A stretch of DNA of 45,201 nt from Reticulitermes lucifugus (Eukaryota > Arthropoda > Insecta > Blattodea > Rhinotermitidae), in NCBI GenBank assembly GCA_026260175.1, contig JAKCWW010003829.1, positions 1 to 45,201 on the forward strand, read 5' to 3'. Each line of letters starts with the position of its first letter. The stretch's first letter is position 1. Made by a program: the position numbers and the translations under genes. The notes beneath the pieces are model-generated. The model made no database searches and was not told the DNA's origin. It saw nothing but the letters and a program-made list of their open reading frames with translations. This document shows, in pieces, positions 1 through 10,972 of the stretch.

Positions 1-1136
1 TGTAAGGTGAGAAATAAATTTTTTATTCACTTTTGAAACCGCACCATTCTTTTGTGTATGCCCGTATTCACTTCCGTATAAATATTTAATACTAGCTTCG
101 TGCATAACTTTCAAGATGAAGCACTTCCATCGAGTGCATAATAAGTGTATAGGCACAGTCTGAGCTGTTGATCGGGAGGCCTAAGTAGCCCGCAGGAATT
201 GTTTACTTGACGACACCGTCAGTAGTGTCTGATGAACATACAGCATCGATAGCAGGACAATTGGTGGTTATGAATAGGAAAGGATTTGGAATAATGCGGG
301 TGCGGTCTAATAGAAATTATCGTGGAAATTGCCTGGGAGAGCTCACCACCAAAATCCTCAGTCAGGGTAGCTTGGTACAGATTGAGACTCGTAACGTGCG
401 CGCTGTAAAAATATATCGTTATTATGTTGTTTTGTTGTTGTCTTCGTCGTCTTCTCTTGTCACAGGCCTTTTCTCCCTGATACTTCTCCTCTTGAACCAA
501 CGGTGATCCCACCGGTCAGGCTTCAAGTTTCATACTGCAGTACTTTACGTATTATGTGTGATGCTCCAAGTACAGCTGCCAGTTTTAGTAAATCAATGTT
601 ATTATTGAATCATTATTATCATCATTATTATACTGGCTCTCTCTTCCTTCTTCATCCCCGCCACTCCTCTCAGAGTACGGATTGTCTCAGTCTTCTTCCG
701 GGTGGTTCAGATCATTCACCATATCACCCAAGGGAAGAACGGATTATTTTCTGCCCGAAATTGACCGGACCATCAAGGAATTAGAATCCCCGACGTCCGA
801 AACACCGAGAGAATTGTGTACATTTAAGTCTAGACACTTACCAATACATCAGCCAACCCAACCAGCAAGTACTTATTAACAACGGACCAATGCCCTGTAT
901 TAACCTAACCAGCTGTAAGATGCAGGGTCGATTTCTTGTACAGAAAACTGAAATAAAACGGTATCCAGCAAAGAAACACCCGAAGCATCAAAGCTGCTGT
1001 TACTTGAAATCAATGCCGTGTGCATGCAGTGTGCAAATACTGTACAAATGCGGCCTGGGACAAAAAGAAATTTGAAATCCACTGGAAAGTGGTGCAACAC
1101 GTTTCGGTCCATGGCTTGTCTTTCCTCTGCATTATA
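1..1136. other. No gene seen
   Basis: AT-rich sequence with only short low-complexity ORFs (poly-Ser/Leu). No domain, RNA or repeat boundary recognised. Confidence 0.5.
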
Positions 1137-1179
1137 GTGTGTGTGTGTGTGTCTGTGTACGTGTGTGTGTGTGTGTGTG
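1137..1179. repeat. (GT)n microsatellite
   Basis: An interrupted GT dinucleotide tract with CTGTGTAC in the middle. The minus-strand THTHTH peptide ORFs over it are artefacts. Confidence 0.95.
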
Positions 1180-1216
1180 CCTGCCAATGAATAGGCCTCA
1201 GATTAAACAATAGAGC

Positions 1217-1520
1217 AATTAACAACGGCCGACATCTTGAAGGGGGTGGCGCTCACGCAGTGGTTGGGGATGTGCCAAATGCTGCCGCGAGGTTAGGTTA
1301 ACTGTGCAGCGACGTCCACAAAGCACTACGGCTTACTGCAGTTGACCTGAGCATGCTGCAGCCGTTGAAGCACTCTGAAGTTGTGTAATGACGTAAGAGC
1401 TCAAGCTGCGAACACAGTTGTCGTTTTGCAATTAAATAAAAATAAAAATAAAATAAAAAATAAAAAAATAAAATAAAATAAATAAGAAATTAGAGCAAAA
1501 GTTGTATAATTAACAACGGC
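1217..1520 (+). mobile_element. Short retroposon flanked by 13-bp target-site duplication
   Basis: AATTAACAACGGC occurs at 1217-1229 and exactly again at 1508-1520. Between them lies a 278-bp insert with a GC-richer body and an A-rich (AAAAT)n tail at 1432-1490. This is the form of an L1-type retroposed SINE in plus orientation. The body is not obviously tRNA-like. Confidence 0.75.
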
Positions 1521-1740
1521 GCTAAGGTACAAATTATTGCAGTTTTACACATTAAAACTTTTAAAGTGTTTTAATTGTTTAACGAAACGCTTTAAGAATT
1601 TAAAGTTTCAGGGGTGTGTATATTACAATATTTTGTAATCTGCAATAGCTTACATGTGTTGTAGAGCCTTTGAGGAGGAGCCTGAAAACAGACAAAAGTA
1701 AATTTGCCTCTGTCCACACCAAGAAGCTTACAGCCCCACC

Positions 1741-1962
1741 CATTCTTAACCTCAGCACTACATGGAAGTGATGGGCAATATCAGGCCCCAGCCACTTTGC
1801 CGCTGGAAAAGAACCTCGGTACCAATTAAATAGGAGGCTTGGTGGGTCCCAGGGGCGGTATGGACCCTTTGGATAGGAGTAAAATCTCTTGTCCCTGCCG
1901 GTATTCCTACGCTGGACCCTCCAGCCCGTAACCTAGTCCCTATACCGGATGGTTCGAAATAT
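1741..1962 (-). mobile_element. SINE family A copy 1 (tRNA-derived)
   Basis: Belongs to a family with shared landmarks on the plus strand: CATTCTTAACCTC, GCACTA-ATGG, AATAGGAGGCT-GG-GGGCCC, then a block ending in ATCTCTTGTCCCTGCCGG and TATACCGG. Read on the minus strand, the far end looks like a tRNA head. The short minus-strand ORF over it is a by-product. Confidence 0.7.
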
Positions 1963-4900
1963 GTGGGCTTCCTCAATAAAAATACATTTTAATATATTAT
2001 ACTGTCGTGGTCTAAAATATACTCAGTACGTAATAAACGGTCCAACCATAACTTCACTTGTCAAAAGTAGAAAAGCTTAGTTTAAGTGTTAATAACTGCA
2101 TGAATCTGTAACAGATGCATTCATGGTGGAATGCCTCTGAGGATAAACCGACTGGATGGAAACATGTAAGGCACTTGTAAGTAAAATATTTTTGGAGGTG
2201 TATTGTGATGGCGATAAATCCCACTTCCAGTTTTGGAATACAACTTTTTAGATGCACATTAAAATATATTTCATCGTTGTAGAAATTTCGAGGTGGACCT
2301 ACAGTACAATAGAAGGATAGGAACAAACATTACATTCAATCCACTAGTTTAAGACCCTAATATCAAATTTCATCAAAATCCGTTCATTAATTTATGAGAT
2401 GAGACTTGCAGAATGACGGACACGACCTCAGAAATATTTCTTCATTTTATATAATTTGTGTGTATATTACCAAAAAGTGTACAGTGATATTACGTCATAA
2501 TCCAAACCATTCTCAGCCTACAGGCCAACACCATTTCATTCCCAACCACAGAGGAAACAGTACGTCATTAAACAGTGGGACTGACCGTGCTGGTGGCTGC
2601 GATTCTTTTTTGTTATTTTCACCGCCCCACCCTCATCACGCATATGTGAGGTTCGCAGCATTTTAATTCATGTCCCTAATTGTTAGGCCGGCTGCTACAC
2701 AGCCATGTTCTATGTAACGTATTGTAACAAATATTCAAATTGCAATTGCTAATTCTCTATCTCCCTCATCTTAAAATGAGTGTTACCAACCAATTTCAAC
2801 CCAAAATATACATGACACAACAGTTTCTCTTTGCATCAAAACGCTGCTGTTATGTACCAAAATTACTTTGTAATACATTGGCCTTATTTTCTGGAGCATC
2901 TAATTATATCAGTGTGAATTTATGGTCTCAGAAAGGGTCTCAGTAATCCTAGTGAGATTTTTATTGTAGGGCGTGTTAAAGGATAAAGTGTATAGAAAAA
3001 TCCTCGCACTTATTATGATCTGAAATAAGGCATTCAGAATGATATAGTGTGCTGTTTGTATGGCCTGTGCTTAAATTAAACATTTAGTACGCTATAAATA
3101 GCGAAGCCATTAAAAGCGCCAGGAGTTGCTGCACTCTCTTGCTGAAGAACATTCATTTTTCACCAAATGTGCCGTACACTTGGTGAAACAGAGATGTCAT
3201 TCACGAATGTAAATGCAGCAGCTTTGTTGCAATTCGTGATCATGATGCAGCTAAGCCCATCTTCTGCACAAGGCGAACCAACGATTTTCTTGGATGTGCG
3301 CTACAATCTAGCAAAATTTCGTCACGTTTCCCCCTCAGTTGGCATGTGTCATCTGCGTGTTCTCTCGCAGTCTAGAACGGAATCTGCTGCTCAAAATCTT
3401 CTCAGGTATTTGTCAATTGCTGTCGTGTTTGGAAATCACGCAACAGTAAACTCTGCTCTGAATTTACGACGACACTTCTTACATGATCAGTTTTACCATA
3501 TAGATCATACAGAAACAGGCGGTGGTGAAATGACATTTGCACTGCCATTGACGACCAGCATATAACAACCTCTGTGACAGGATCTATGTAAGCGGCCCGG
3601 TGAGTCAGCCAAGTTCCATGCGATAATGCAGCCGACAGGAAATCGCCAAAGTTAAAGGTCAAATAAAATAATGACCCCTTATATTGTCTTTCCTTTCGAC
3701 TGCGATGAGAAACGAAATTTGGGATACTAAGATGTATAAATTGGTATATAATTGTCGACGTTTAGACGTTGCCTTCATTTTTAGGGTCAAGCAGTCTTAG
3801 TCATGGCAGAAAATCTTCAGCAAATCTCGCTGCACAACTAAAATTTTGTTAAGCGATAGGGCATAAGCGGACCTACAAATTTTGTAGCAAATACTTTTAT
3901 ACATTAAAAATAAAAGACGAGGCAACAGTACGAATTTTCATGTTACATCGAGCATATTTAGCGTTGTCCAATATTCTAGCAATGGAAATTGTAAAAGGAA
4001 ATTGGCCGCAAAATGCATAATGTTTAATGCTTATTGGTGCTATTATCACCGAGTACGTTGAAGCATTTGAAGGAAAGTAAGCTTCACCTGATATTTAACA
4101 AAACTTCTTATTTTGATTTCCATCAGGGTTTTGGAAGGAAAGGCAGAAACACCCGCATTGGACCCCGCCAGTATCAAACCCGAGTCTAACAACTTACATA
4201 AAGGCAATCTTTGAAACACAATGCTAGTATTTTGCGCATACACATTGAGTCTACGTGGAATTATAAAAACGACTGGCTTGAGAGTACAAGAACAAGAACA
4301 ATGCACTTCTCAATACACAAGCGACCACATTTTACTCTAAGCAATATCGTCCCTTCTGCAGAAGCTACTGAGTGTTCGTTTTCGACTAGCTAAAATGATT
4401 CCATTCCTTTGTTATCATTGATGTAAAGTGGAGACCGTATTTTCATGTAAGATGCAGATGGTGCATGTGAAATTTCCTTTTTAAACACAGAGCAAGGTAC
4501 GAGAATAAGGCCGTGTCTGTAATTTTCCCAATACTTTATGTTCTTTGGACTTTCTTTTTGTAGCATAAAATTGTGAAGGGCCTCCAGTACAAGGGATGGT
4601 GTTAGTACTACAGATAAAATAATGTCCTTTTCTTACCATGACTGTAATAACGTACAAGAGCACAACCACCTCGCGTTTGAAAAATGGAACCGCGGGGAGT
4701 AGTTCTGCCCCCAAACCAACTGGAAGAACTTTTCGTTAAATATTCCTGTCTTGCGAAAGTGTTGGCTTGGTAAATTCAACTTCTCAGAACTCAGGTAAAA
4801 TTGTCTTGTAAAAAGGTCAGGTAGAAGCCTCCCATTTTGTAAGAGAAAATGTAACTAAGAAATGTAAATTAGTTTCATGGCCTCGCTACTTTAAAATTGT

Positions 4901-5595
4901 GCTTAAAAAATCGTTTCTTATTTTTATACTTCGATATTTTTGTATTTTACATAATTATTTGTAATTATGTATTAATCAGTTACAAAACAAATTTAACGTA
5001 ATCAAACATTTTAGAAAGTAATAATAAATGGAGGGTAAAAAACTGGATGCCATCTTTAAAAATGGCTATTCCGGAAGTGTGCGCCATGCAATAATCAGTG
5101 AGATGAGAAAACATTCCGGCAGAATCAGTTTAAAAACGAAACAGCAGCACAAATTTATGAGATACCAAAAGAAGGGATGAAAGAAACATCAGTATAACCA
5201 CCCCAATTTCATTCCTGCTGGTAAAAGTTTTGGAAGCACTTAAATCCAGAAGTTTGCGGCACGTTGTTAGACAAAATAGTGATCTACTTAAATATTTTCG
5301 TAATTTACAAAATACAATTTCCTTCTCCTTGAAACTCTAAAGAAAATTATTGGTACGCTATAAAATGCCTTTACAAGCATACACAAACATAGAGATCGTA
5401 GTTCTGACTACCAAAATAAAGATGGAAGGCATTTTATATTTTATATATTAAGAAAACGATATGAGGATGATAAAAAAGTGGAATTCAGCTGAAACCATCA
5501 GGACAATGAACACGACAATACCATAAGTACTGCGAGTTGAAATGAAGGATTCTTTACAAGTAAACAAATAAATAATATGCAATTAAACATCACTA
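1963..5595. other. Unassigned intergenic DNA
   Basis: Holds two copies of the hammerhead-like motif (2137-2163 plus; 3753-3790 minus, decayed) and a 132-codon ORF at 3167-3565 that I do not recognise. A TATCAAATTTCATCAAAATC segment at 2360-2379 is a motif often seen in insect repeats. Confidence 0.5.
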
Positions 5596-5770
5596 GCTAA
5601 ATAGTTCCATAGAGCGCAGCCCTTCTTTGAGTACTGGTAGTTCCTAATCTACCCAAGAAATTCCTCGAACGTTGTGGAAATCGAACGTTCGTTATTTTGT
5701 TCATGAGACCGACACTATTTCTTATTCTGAGCCGTAAGAGTCCAATCTAAACCCTCCCATCCTCCTTTTT
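5596..5770. repeat. Dispersed repeat C, copy 1
   Basis: Aligns with 35403-35575: both share AGTTCCT, CAAGAAATTCC, TGGAA, GTTCATTA-like spacing and ACCCTCCCATCC. About two thirds of positions look identical by eye. Identity unknown. Confidence 0.6.
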
Positions 5771-5810
5771 TAAGCTCCATTTCAGTTTTATCGACCCATC
5801 TAAGCAATAA

Positions 5811-6024
5811 CGTAAATTTTATATATCTTATGCAGACAAATGTACACTGTTTTATGTTATTTAACACAATTTTTATTAAATGCTGCCCAACATGTTTCTA
5901 GCCTATATAAGGCTCATCTTCAGGGGCTCTTTTGTTGAAGAGCGTTGGGCAGCATTTAATAAAAATTGTGTTAAATAACATAAAACAGTGTACATTTGTC
6001 TGCATAAGATATATATAATTAAAA
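5811..6024. repeat. Foldback element (a), about 71-bp perfect arms
   Basis: 5821-5891 and 5944-6013 are inverted complements. Past a 4-base insertion the match extends into CGTAAATTTT / AAAATTTACG. The 52-base centre contains the minus-strand motif CTGAAGA-AGCC-loop-GGCT-A-GAAAC (5886-5926). Confidence 0.9.
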
Positions 6025-7611
6025 ATTTACGGTACAAGTAACGTAACGTAAATTTTATTATTAAGAGAAATTCTAATAAAGATGTTACCAAAAATATAAT
6101 AAGACACATTACACCAAAGGCAAATATAAAGTAGGTAGTGGGACAGGTTACTAAATAAACTGGAATCAGGAAAACTTAAATCAATATAAATAAGTTTTCT
6201 ACTTTATTTTTTGTATTACAAAGCTAATTTATCAATGAAGAGCACATTTCATGCAAAAATTTAATATCCCAAATATACCGTCAGAACGTAAGACTATCAA
6301 AAGACTAAAAGACATAAACAGAATAAACAGAAATATAAAACTTGGATTCAAATTATTCAGTCGAAAGGATTATGTGTGTCCGAAGAGACAGAGAGATCAA
6401 AACTGGGCCTGAACACTTTAAGACACTTTCGCTAATCCTACAAATGCATGGTTAATGAAAGTGACGATTATTCCTGCAGCACATGGGCAATTATTCAAAT
6501 ATTTTAACGACAAGCAATCTGTCTGATAATAAAAAATTTTTAACCATTTGAGTGTCAAAGCTAGCGTTAAGGGTTAATATTAAGATATCAAGAGTGTCTC
6601 ACACTTTGATACTCTTCGAGAGGTATTTTGATACCTCAGATAAAATAGGATATAGGCTTTATGAAAATATTATAGATAACATTTGTGTTATTTAAAAAAG
6701 TATTTTGATATATTGAATTTTATGAAAATTAGATAGTGTTTTCTTATAAAATTAAGAAGGTGTGACTTGTCGTGTTGATGCAGTAAGTTCTTAATAAGCA
6801 TATATATCGTCAAACATGTTAGGAAGTATGTTCTTCTACAGACTGCTATCAGCAAGCAAGAGTTTCACAGTTTCACTATAAAGGCACAACACTAAAACAC
6901 AGAAACACATGAAGATGGTTAATTAACACTTTGTGAAGCTCAGATACTACGTCACGGGAAGAGGACGTGTATTTTATAGCAGACACTTAAACACTGCGCG
7001 TTATAAAAACCGCTATGAATTCATAAACAGAGAGATATGCTATAAAACGTAGTGAAGTGCTGCGGAATTAGAAGGAGTTGCGGCAACATTTTACAAGAGA
7101 TCAACGCTAACTCCTGCAGCAGTTCAACATCTGACAAATCGCCCGGTACGGAGCAATAATTTAATCCTAGAGCTTTTGTACAAGGGAAATAATATGTCTC
7201 CCCGCGCATGTCATAGGAGTGAACTTCATAAAGAAATTCCCATCCAACAATCTCCTCCTGCACCTAGGAACTCAGCATGGCACTGCATAATTAATTAGAC
7301 AATACCCCAAACCTTCAGAGTGGCTTCCTTTGTCCTGCTTATATTATATAGACAATGGCTATTTATCTACTTAACAGGGCTTATGTATACGTGCAATGTG
7401 TACTAATACAGAGGCAGTTCCTTCAGCTACTGTTTCCTGCAGAACAACGTCTTCAGAGAAAGATATCGCTAAAATTCTGCAGTTAAAATCTCCGTCATTA
7501 TAGGATCTGAATGTTAGTTATCCGAAAACATCACCTACACAAATTCAACTGAATCGAATCCACAGCACAAGAACTTAGGCTTATTTCTTGCAAAACACAG
7601 TAGGTTCTTTG
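6025..7611. other. No gene seen
   Basis: AT-rich, with only short ORFs and no domain. No repeat boundary found. Confidence 0.5.
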
Positions 7612-7858
7612 TCCTAAAAAGAGATGGGAACAGGATATAAGGATAAATACGTGAGGAGAAGGATGAGGGCAGAAAAATAAAGGAATGGTGGAAAAAAAAA
7701 TGGGAATAAATAGAGCTGAAGGTATGAGAAGCGAGGAAGAACATAGGAGAAGGGCGGAAAAGATCCACAGTAGTAAAGGCCGGAAGTTGAGAAAGAGCAA
7801 GGAACAAGGAACAAAAGTATGACAGAGCAGGTGTAAATATGCGAGATGAGATTATCAA
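7612..7858 (+). repeat. Purine-rich tract
   Basis: About 245 bases in which the plus strand is dominated by A and G. The overlapping minus-strand ORFs of 66-107 codons (Ser, Phe, Leu and Pro rich) reflect composition rather than a gene. Confidence 0.7.
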
Positions 7859-7906
7859 AGCGGTACGGCAGAAGAATTAAATCCTATGGGAAGTAACTCC
7901 GTGTTT

Positions 7907-8038
7907 CTGGGCGTGAAATTCCCGACGTTTCGAGGAATTGTAATCCCTTCTTCTCTAGCATAAGAATCTTCTGAGACTGCTTGACCCTGAGGATGAAGGA
8001 ACTACAATCATTCGAAACGTCGGCAACTGCTCGCCCAG
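7907..8038. repeat. Foldback element (b), arms of about 50 bp
   Basis: The arms start CTGGGCG (7907) and end CGCCCAG (8038). Each holds a CCGACGTTTCG / CGAAACGTCGG block. The plus arm contains CTGAGGA-spacer-GAAAC at 7987-8018, and the minus arm a diverged counterpart. Confidence 0.8.
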
Positions 8039-9059
8039 CGACAGAGAGTCACAACCCTGAAGACTTTAATCTTTATGTGTAATAACTTCATTTCCGAGGA
8101 CCGTGGCCTTTGGATCTGAAGTGGATTTCCTTAAAATTAAATGTTTAAACCTTCCCCAAACCTGGGGTTTAAACTTTTAACTGCTGCCCAGGAATGTTGT
8201 AGTTTAAGTTTGAAACAATTCACGAACGTACGATGCACGGGTGCCGTCAGCATGTGAAGAAATAAGGTCCGTAGAGTGCACCGAGGCCGGCATTGAAGGG
8301 TTAAAGCCGCTAGATTTCGCATTTGTTTTACTAAAATAAACGTTCTGTTCTTCGTTTCGCCCTGCGGCTTTGCGGTATAAGAACTCGGATTGGAGATTGT
8401 CCTAGCATTTTCACATCTACGCCCAAAAATTAGATATTTGCTAGGTACGTGATAAATTCAGGTCTTAGAAAAAGAATCTAGGGGTGAAATAGGTATCCTC
8501 TAATATGACACCAAACCTTTACAATCCGATGAAACACAAGCTGAAAATTATCGTAATAACACTGAGTAGTTTACTACACCCCGCAAGTTTTTAATTCAGG
8601 GATGCACAAATTTTACAAAAATCGAGGAGCCCTCTCAAAATTCTAGGTACCAAAAGGGTCACATGAAGCAAGTTCCATTCTGAAGACCCAAAAGCATTAG
8701 GCTTCCACAACATTTAGTCGCCCGGGTGACCTGATGCCCGGGATTTGTGCACCCCTGTTTCATCGCACAAACGTTCCATTATACGTAACAAATGCGACCG
8801 CAGTTTATGCAATTAATATACCAGGCCTTAAAATCAAATGGTTTACCTTGCGGCTCGCACGTCTCATTAAACTCACAGGGCAGAGCGGAGCATCATTGTT
8901 AATCCTTATATATTTGACACCAGGCAAAAATAAATTTCATCATCCACGATATCGAGCCACAGGTTGGATAAACACAGCGAAACGTTACTCAGTATACTAT
9001 CAATTGTCGAAAACCTGGTAACTGAAACGTGACTTGGACCCATCTGAATATAACGTGTC

Positions 9060-9088
9060 TTAAATAAGTAAATAAGTAAATAAGTAAT
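9060..9088. repeat. (AAATAAGT)n tract
   Basis: Three to four 8-base units. Such tails often mark the 3' end of a plus-strand retroposon. The sequence before it (about 8720-9059) may be that element, but I found no target-site duplication. Confidence 0.7.
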
Positions 9089-9404
9089 CTGCAAACTGTG
9101 CTCTGCGAAACCTGTGCTTGTGCCCTTATTTGGATCTAAACACCACTGTTTTTCTAAGTGTATATTTCTATTAGAATTATAAAGTGCAATTAAAATTGGT
9201 TTAACACATATCTGAAATAGAGGTACAAGAAATAAATCCAGATTTAAGATAACGATATCTCTTGAATGGGCGATAAGGAGATGAGTCTTTGGGAAAAAAT
9301 GTGAGGCTGGGAGTGGAAGGAACTGGTTCAGGGCCGTGACCCATCGTGGGCTTTAAAATTAAAGACCTTGCTTCTTTTGATTGTGTTACCAGAGGTCACG
9401 TAAG

Positions 9405-9600
9405 TAGCCAGTGAGTCTGTGACTCATTTAATGGGTGACTTAGTTCATATGTATGTGAGTCAGTTCTTTATTAAGTAAAAGAGCTAGTCTGTGAGTCATT
9501 TTATCAGTAATTCAGTAAATTAATTATCCAATCTTTCGGCTAGTTAGTGAGTAAGTCATTTGGTTGCTGAGTTAGTTACTGAGTCGCTAAGTTAGACACT
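9405..9600. repeat. Degenerate GTGAGTCA/TTAGT cryptic repeat
   Basis: Many copies of GAGTCA, GTGAGT, TTAGT and TCAGT at irregular spacing over about 195 bases, like a decayed tetranucleotide or octanucleotide satellite. Confidence 0.6.
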
Positions 9601-10335
9601 TCAAACCACTCTTTAAAAAAAGTGACAGTGTCAGATCCAGCATGTCGTATAGCAAGACGCAGTATATTCGCACAAAAAAGAACATGCCCTTGGTGTTCCA
9701 CTGTGACATATGTGCACTGTAAGGTCAGATAGTACGCCCCCAAACCAAAACCGTTTAAAATTTATATAGGCTCCATGAAACAGAACACGGACCTCCCACC
9801 CATGACCCAGAAGCGGCCAACGCCTCATAGGAGCGTATCATCTGCCGCCTCCGTGCCTTCAAATATTAGCCTCCAAACTCAATACTTCAGCTGATGTATG
9901 CGATTACAACAAATACATCTTTACTTACATAAACCTGAGAGCTTATTGGTTCCAGGAATAGGAGGGGTTGGAAGCGGAGTCATTTGGAATAATAACTTTA
10001 TTCCTATCTGTGCGAAATACGAGTATAAATCAGGAAAAATCAGTTTCGATTTGTTTGCTAAACAAAAAATCCGTAATTGGATAATAATATTAATACATTC
10101 AGTGGATGACGTCTCAGTTTCGAAGCTATAATTTAATGATAGATTATTTCACTCTTGGGGCTCACGCCCCCTCCCGCCTGAAAATACTACCCGCAGTTCC
10201 GACGGCTTACTCCGTTTTGAAGCAACAGTGCCATCTATCGGCGAGGACGTCAAACTATTAATAAAAGCGTAGACCTATCAGTCAGTCACTGTTTCAAGAT
10301 ATGAAATATTTTCTGGACGACATAAATACAGACAT

Positions 10336-10412
10336 AAATAACTCCATGTAGTAGTGTCTCTTTGAGAAGCTGATAGTTGCTCAGGTGTCAAGCACATCCC
10401 CACCCTTTATTG
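10336..10412. repeat. Dispersed repeat C, copy 2 (partial)
   Basis: Shares TCTTTGAGAAGCTGATAGTT and CCCACCC spacing with copies at 5596 and 35403. Short and diverged. Confidence 0.4.
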
Positions 10413-10472
10413 AATCCAAAAATATCCTGTTCACAGGAATCCACCACTGTACTTTATCCTAAAACAACTTAA

Positions 10473-10706
10473 CTCATTCTTAACCTCGACACTAGATGAC
10501 GGTAAGTCGTCAGATTCACGCTCCGCCAGCTTTGCCGTGGGGAAAGAGCCAACGGTATCCGTTAAAGAGGAGGTTGGGTGGACCTCCAGAGCCGATTTGA
10601 TCTTGCCGGTGAAGACAAAAGTCTCTTGCCCGTTACGGGACATTAAGGATTCCCTCTAGTCTAGCCCGTAGCCTGTTCGCTATAGCGACTTCGCTATCCC
10701 GGTTCG
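10473..10706 (-). mobile_element. SINE family A copy 2
   Basis: Shares CATTCTTAACCTCGACACTA, the GAGGAGGTTGGG-GG block, the GTCTCTTGCCCG block and TATCCCGGTTCG at the tRNA-like end. Minus orientation. Confidence 0.7.
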
Positions 10707-10834
10707 TACCCTATCCTAAGCCAGTTTAATACAAATCACAACTCTGCAGCCAACTTGTTTGCAATTCCTTTTAATGCGTACTATCATCTGATTTAGACAT
10801 GCAAGACTGTGTTTCGTCTTGTTCTAATTTTCAT

Positions 10835-10972
10835 AAATCTTCCATTTCCGTCTTCTTTATGTTCTTGTTCTTCTCTTCGTTCTCATTCTACACCTCTTCT
10901 TCTCCTCCCCCTCCTCCTCAGCCCCTCCTCCTGTTTCTTCTTCTTTTTCTTCTTATGGCCTTTCCACATTCA
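10835..10972 (+). repeat. Pyrimidine-rich tract
   Basis: CTT/CCT-rich stretch (for example CTTCTTCTCCTCCCCCTCCT). Two small ORFs across it are compositional. Confidence 0.75.

Larger units (their letters stand above)
8039..10335. other. Intergenic DNA with simple repeats
   Basis: Apart from the tracts at 9060 and 9405, nothing identifiable is seen. Short ORFs have no domain similarity that I can recognise. Confidence 0.5.

Noticed and set aside
1141..1180. Thr-His repeat peptides on the minus strand
   Set aside because: Translation of a GT microsatellite.
3167..3565. 132-codon plus-strand ORF
   Set aside because: No recognised domain, homologue or splice context. Only modestly longer than chance. 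Kept as unassigned intergenic DNA.
7531..7858. Overlapping minus-strand hydrophobic ORFs
   Set aside because: Same reason: the reverse of a purine-rich tract, with several frames open at once.
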